Shown in pieces: positions 5,821 to 7,066 of a stretch of 7,066 bases of DNA. Within the stretch, counting starts at the first letter, position 1, and every line of letters begins with the position of its first letter. Made by a program: the position numbers and the translations under genes. The notes under the pieces are model-generated. The model worked only from the letters and a program-made list of their open reading frames with translations. It ran no database searches and had not been told where the DNA came from. Source of the DNA: Desulfobacteria bacterium (lineage in GTDB: Bacteria; Desulfobacterota; Desulfobacteria; Desulfobacterales; C00003060); contig JAQYWL010000305.1 in the NCBI GenBank assembly GCA_030145035.1, positions 1-7,066 of the forward strand. Reading direction: 5' to 3'.

Positions 5821-5853
5821 CAGTAATATAAAGCTGCATATAGGCAGTATAAT
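5821..5853 (+). repeat. Direct repeat copy 1 in the attI-like region, ends in TATAAT
   Basis: CAGTAATATAAA, then three variable bases, then GCATATAGG, three bases and TATAAT. This matches 28 of 33 positions of the copy at 5958-5990. It ends in a consensus -10 hexamer (5848-5853), but no -35 is correctly spaced for it; TTGCAG lies 24 nt upstream. Confidence 0.7.
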
Positions 5854-5957
5854 ACCGAATGACATCATTTTCGTTATCTTCCGGTTTCAATATTACGACG
5901 CTCGTTGCCAAACGTATTGTATTTATTGTAATAATGCTTGATATCACATTCCTTGTG

Positions 5958-5990
5958 CAGTAATATAAACCAGCATATAGGAAATATACT
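5958..5990 (+). repeat. Direct repeat copy 2 in the attI-like region, ends in TATACT
   Basis: This is the second copy of the 33-bp repeat, 137 bp after the first. It ends in TATACT (5985-5990), a good -10-like hexamer 5 nt before the cassette boundary at 5996. It could contribute to a cassette promoter or an attI-type recombinase-binding array; the sequence does not decide. Confidence 0.7.
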
Positions 5991-5995
5991 CTAAG

Positions 5996-6002
5996 GTTGG
6001 GC
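5996..6002 (+). other. Core recombination site GTTGGGC, left boundary of cassette 1 (attI-like)
   Basis: GTTGGGC fits the integron core consensus GTTRRRY. In integrons the crossover is between G and TT, so cassette 1 would begin at 5997. The reverse complement GCCCAAC is exactly the inverse core at the left end of the attC at 6570-6576. This is expected because the two form one core site when the cassette is circular. No attC-type hairpin precedes it, so the sequence on its left is more likely attI than the end of another cassette. Confidence 0.65.
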
Positions 6003-6014
6003 CATAAGAAATAG

Positions 6015-6022
6015 AAAGGAGG
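6015..6022 (+). promoter_or_regulatory. Strong ribosome binding site of the antitoxin gene
   Basis: AAAGGAGG lies 9 nt before the ATG at 6032. It is the best Shine-Dalgarno sequence in the window and lies within the cassette, so the module carries its own translation signal wherever it is inserted. Confidence 0.8.
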
Positions 6023-6031
6023 TTTGACAGT

Positions 6032-6262
6032 ATGTCATGGAATCTTGAAGAACTAGAAACCGAAGTATTGAACCTTAGTCTCGAAGGGAGAGCTCGACTT
6101 GCTGAAAAGCTCATATTGAGCCTTGATGCGCCCTCTGAGGAAGAAAATTTGCACCTCTGGGTTGTCGAAGCCGAGAAACGGCTCAAGGCGCTTAGGGAAG
6201 GTAAAGCCAAAGAAATACCCGCTGAAGAGGCATTCCGCCGAGCTAGGGCCGCGATCTTATGA
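6032..6262 (+). CDS. Antitoxin, putative addiction-module component (TIGR02574/PF09720 type)
   Basis: This 76-residue acidic protein is predicted to neutralise the toxin encoded next to it. It fits the small addiction module antitoxin family. An N-terminal helical part contains LEELETEVLNLSLEGRARLAEKLILSLD (5-32), where LS.EERA.LAE.LL.SL is the family pattern. A middle segment contains LWVVEAEKRLKALREGKAKEIPAEEAFRRARAAI (42-75), with the W..E...R...L..G....IP.EE....R pattern. It has no signal peptide or membrane segment. Its ATG follows AAAGGAGG. The last codon and stop overlap the toxin start by ATGA, so the pair is co-translated, with antitoxin first as is usual. Such pairs usually autoregulate, but I see no operator that I can name. 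It is the first gene of integron cassette 1. Confidence 0.85.
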   Translation: MSWNLEELETEVLNLSLEGRARLAEKLILSLDAPSEEENLHLWVVEAEKRLKALREGKAKEIPAEEAFRRARAAIL

Positions 6263-6552
6263 GAAAAGTGACCTTTCACGAAGATGCCAATGCCGAGATG
6301 AACGATGCGGCCCAGTATTATGAAGAAAGGGCTTTTGGCCTAGGTTTGTCCTTCCTGGATGCCGTTGAAGATGCTGTTCACAAGGTATTGGAGGATCCAG
6401 AGGCATACCAACTTGTGGGCGATGAAGTTCGCCATAAGCTCTTGATGCGCTTTCCATACAGTGTCCTCTATGTTATCGAACCTGATCGTATCCGCGTCGT
6501 AGCAGTTGCGCACCAGAAACGTCGTCCGGGATATTGGAGCTATCGGTTGTAA
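6259..6552 (+). CDS. RelE/ParE-family type II toxin
   Basis: This 97-residue protein is of the RelE/ParE superfamily (PF05016-like). It starts MRKVTFHEDANAEMNDAAQY, followed by a long helix (AFGLGLSFLDAVEDAVHKVLEDP, 25-47), then KLLMRFPYSVLYVIEPDRIRVVAVAHQKRRPGYW (60-93). The FPYSVLY strand and the terminal HxxRxPxYW block are hallmarks of the family. The residues do not tell whether the target is ribosome-bound mRNA (RelE-like) or gyrase (ParE-like). The R-R-P-G-Y-W end and the partner type fit the group usually annotated simply as RelE/ParE family toxin. It overlaps the antitoxin gene by 4 bp, and its stop lies 17 nt before the attC. In integrons such modules are thought to stabilise arrays. 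The frame and length are intact, so it is likely functional. Confidence 0.87.
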   Translation: MRKVTFHEDANAEMNDAAQYYEERAFGLGLSFLDAVEDAVHKVLEDPEAYQLVGDEVRHKLLMRFPYSVLYVIEPDRIRVVAVAHQKRRPGYWSYRL

Positions 6553-6569
6553 GTAATCGCGTATACAAG

Positions 6570-6699
6570 GCCCAACAAGACGGTTGCACTCGGACGGCTA
6601 GAAGCGGCGGCTTTTTGAAACACCGCGGCCTTGGGCACTTTATCGACACTCTACGCCGCCCGCCATTCACCCGCCGCCGGTGAACCGCAGGCGTTAGGC
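6570..6699 (+). other. attC site (59-base element) of cassette 1
   Basis: The outer cores are GCCCAAC (6570-6576, RYYYAAC) and GTTAGGC (6693-6699, GTTRRRY). The inner arms are CGGTTgCACtCGGaCGGC (6581-6598) and GCCGCCGGTGAACCG (6673-6687). They pair over 15 bp with exactly three unpaired bases (lower case: 6586, 6590, 6594), all on one side. One-sided extrahelical bases are the known strand-selection feature of attC. The 74-nt centre contains further GGCGGC/GCCGCC complementarity (6605-6610, 6655-6660). The total of 130 bp is within the known attC range. The one mismatch between the outer cores is explained because the AGGC belongs to the next cassette. Confidence 0.85.
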
Positions 6700-6717
6700 A
6701 CTGAAAGGATCATGAGT

Positions 6718-6976
6718 ATGCCCACCATTTTGCTGATTTTCGGATGGCGTCTTTTCTTTTATGCAAACGAAGGAAATGAACCCATCCATGTCCACTGTCG
6801 AAAGGGCGGGAAGGAATGCAAATACTGGCTGGACACGGAAACGTTCGATTTGGAGGAAGCGTATGCTTTCAATAATGACATCAAGAGATCAGCGTGAGAT
6901 AAAGAAGATCATATTCGAGCATTACGACTATATTGAACAGCAGTGGGAGGAGTTTCAACGCCGGAGAGCGCTATGA
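6718..6976 (+). pseudogene. DUF4160 family protein, single-base frameshift
   Basis: This is a small protein of the DUF4160 family (function unknown). The first frame gives MPTILLIFGWRLFFYANEGN, then EPIHVHCRKGGKECKYWLD (a family-like block with the H-V-H motif), then ETFDLEEAYAFN, and ends at TGA 6895-6897. The expected C-terminal helix MTSRDQREIKKIIFEHYDYI plus EQQWEEFQRR continues in the +2 frame from 6875 and ends at 6974-6976. Removing one A in AATAATG (about 6871-6876) joins the two into about 86 residues of normal length. The start at 6718 is preferred because AAAGGA (6704-6709) is 8 nt away, whereas ATG 6712 is only 2 nt away, and relatives begin MPT. It could be a real mutation, a sequencing error or, less likely, a programmed frameshift. 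It is the first gene of cassette 2, whose left end is 6694. Confidence 0.78.
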
Positions 6977-7066
6977 GAACACATCATGAAGTGCAGAACG
7001 TCCATTTTGAAGGGGATCATATTCTCTTAACCATTGATGGACAGGAAAAACGATTTGATATAGAAC
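6973..7066 (+). CDS. DUF2442 family protein, N-terminal part (3' partial)
   Basis: The ATG at 6973 lies within the stop of the shifted DUF4160 frame (ATGA), and 31 codons are seen before the window ends. The sequence MRTHHEVQNVHFEGDHILLT, then IDGQEKRFDIE, fits the N-terminus of DUF2442 proteins (a beta-rich start followed by a family-typical D.GQ...DL segment). Function is not established. From general knowledge, DUF4160 and DUF2442 genes are often neighbours, and the pair has been considered toxin-antitoxin-like; nothing in this window proves that. The coupling to the DUF4160 stop that lies in the shifted frame, not the first frame, supports the view that the ancestral DUF4160 gene was continuous. 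It shares cassette 2, whose attC would lie beyond the window. Confidence 0.7.
   Translation, partial: MRTHHEVQNVHFEGDHILLTIDGQEKRFDIE

Larger units (their letters stand above)
5997..6693 (+). mobile_element. Integron gene cassette 1, a toxin-antitoxin cassette
   Basis: The cassette runs from the T of G^TTGGGC at 5996-5997 to the G of the attC core GTTAGGC at 6693, 697 bp in all. It contains the antitoxin and toxin genes on the + strand, followed by the attC with only 17 nt between the toxin stop and the inverse core. A short leader with its own ribosome binding site, and genes running in the array direction, are typical of cassettes. It directly follows the attI-like zone, so it is in first position. 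Confidence 0.7.

Noticed and set aside
5717..5947. 76-codon - strand frame between the intI remnant and the cassette
   Set aside because: It is built from repeats and AT-rich intergenic DNA, with no family resemblance or ribosome binding site.
5944..6279. 111-codon - strand frame over the antitoxin gene
   Set aside because: It is antisense to a well-supported antitoxin gene that has a strong ribosome binding site.

Overview
The window looks like a piece of a bacterial chromosome of Desulfobacterota (former Deltaproteobacteria) type. This is an inference from gene style and from the dense mixture of small dispersed palindromic repeats, including a hairpin element with TTGACGAACTCG...AAAGTC ends of a kind I associate with that group. 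No rRNA, tRNA or CRISPR array was seen.

Left part (1-3829, all + strand). The C-terminal end of tsaD (tRNA t6A synthesis) is followed by a repeat-filled gap. Then come three dTDP-sugar genes: rmlA (long form, with a left-handed beta-helix tail), rmlB and rmlD. rmlB and rmlD overlap by ATGA. They would supply dTDP-4-keto-6-deoxyglucose and, with an RmlC epimerase that is not in the window, dTDP-L-rhamnose for surface polysaccharide. The gap between rmlA and rmlB holds a 145-bp MITE-like inverted-repeat element inside an AT-rich simple-repeat field. Both tsaD and rmlD appear to carry short in-frame repeat-derived insertions near their C-termini.

Middle (3759-5223). A DUF763 protein of unknown function is encoded on the - strand. 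Its tail overlaps the end of rmlD, tail to tail. Upstream of it lies a nested inverted repeat whose arms are made of TGGAATNN units.

Right part (5224-7066). This reads as the remnant of a sedentary chromosomal integron. There is a truncated integron-integrase gene on the - strand, an attI-like zone with a 33-bp direct repeat, and then + strand gene cassettes. Cassette 1 (about 5997-6693) holds a type II toxin-antitoxin pair (TIGR02574-type antitoxin, RelE/ParE-type toxin) and ends in a well-formed attC site (6570-6699) with three predicted extrahelical bases. The inverse core of this attC (GCCCAAC) is the exact complement of the GTTGGGC at 5996-6002, which independently fixes the left cassette boundary. 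Cassette 2 starts at 6694 with a frameshifted DUF4160 gene followed by a DUF2442 gene that runs off the window. The integrase is broken at the site of its first catalytic arginine, so the array is probably immobile unless an integrase acts in trans.
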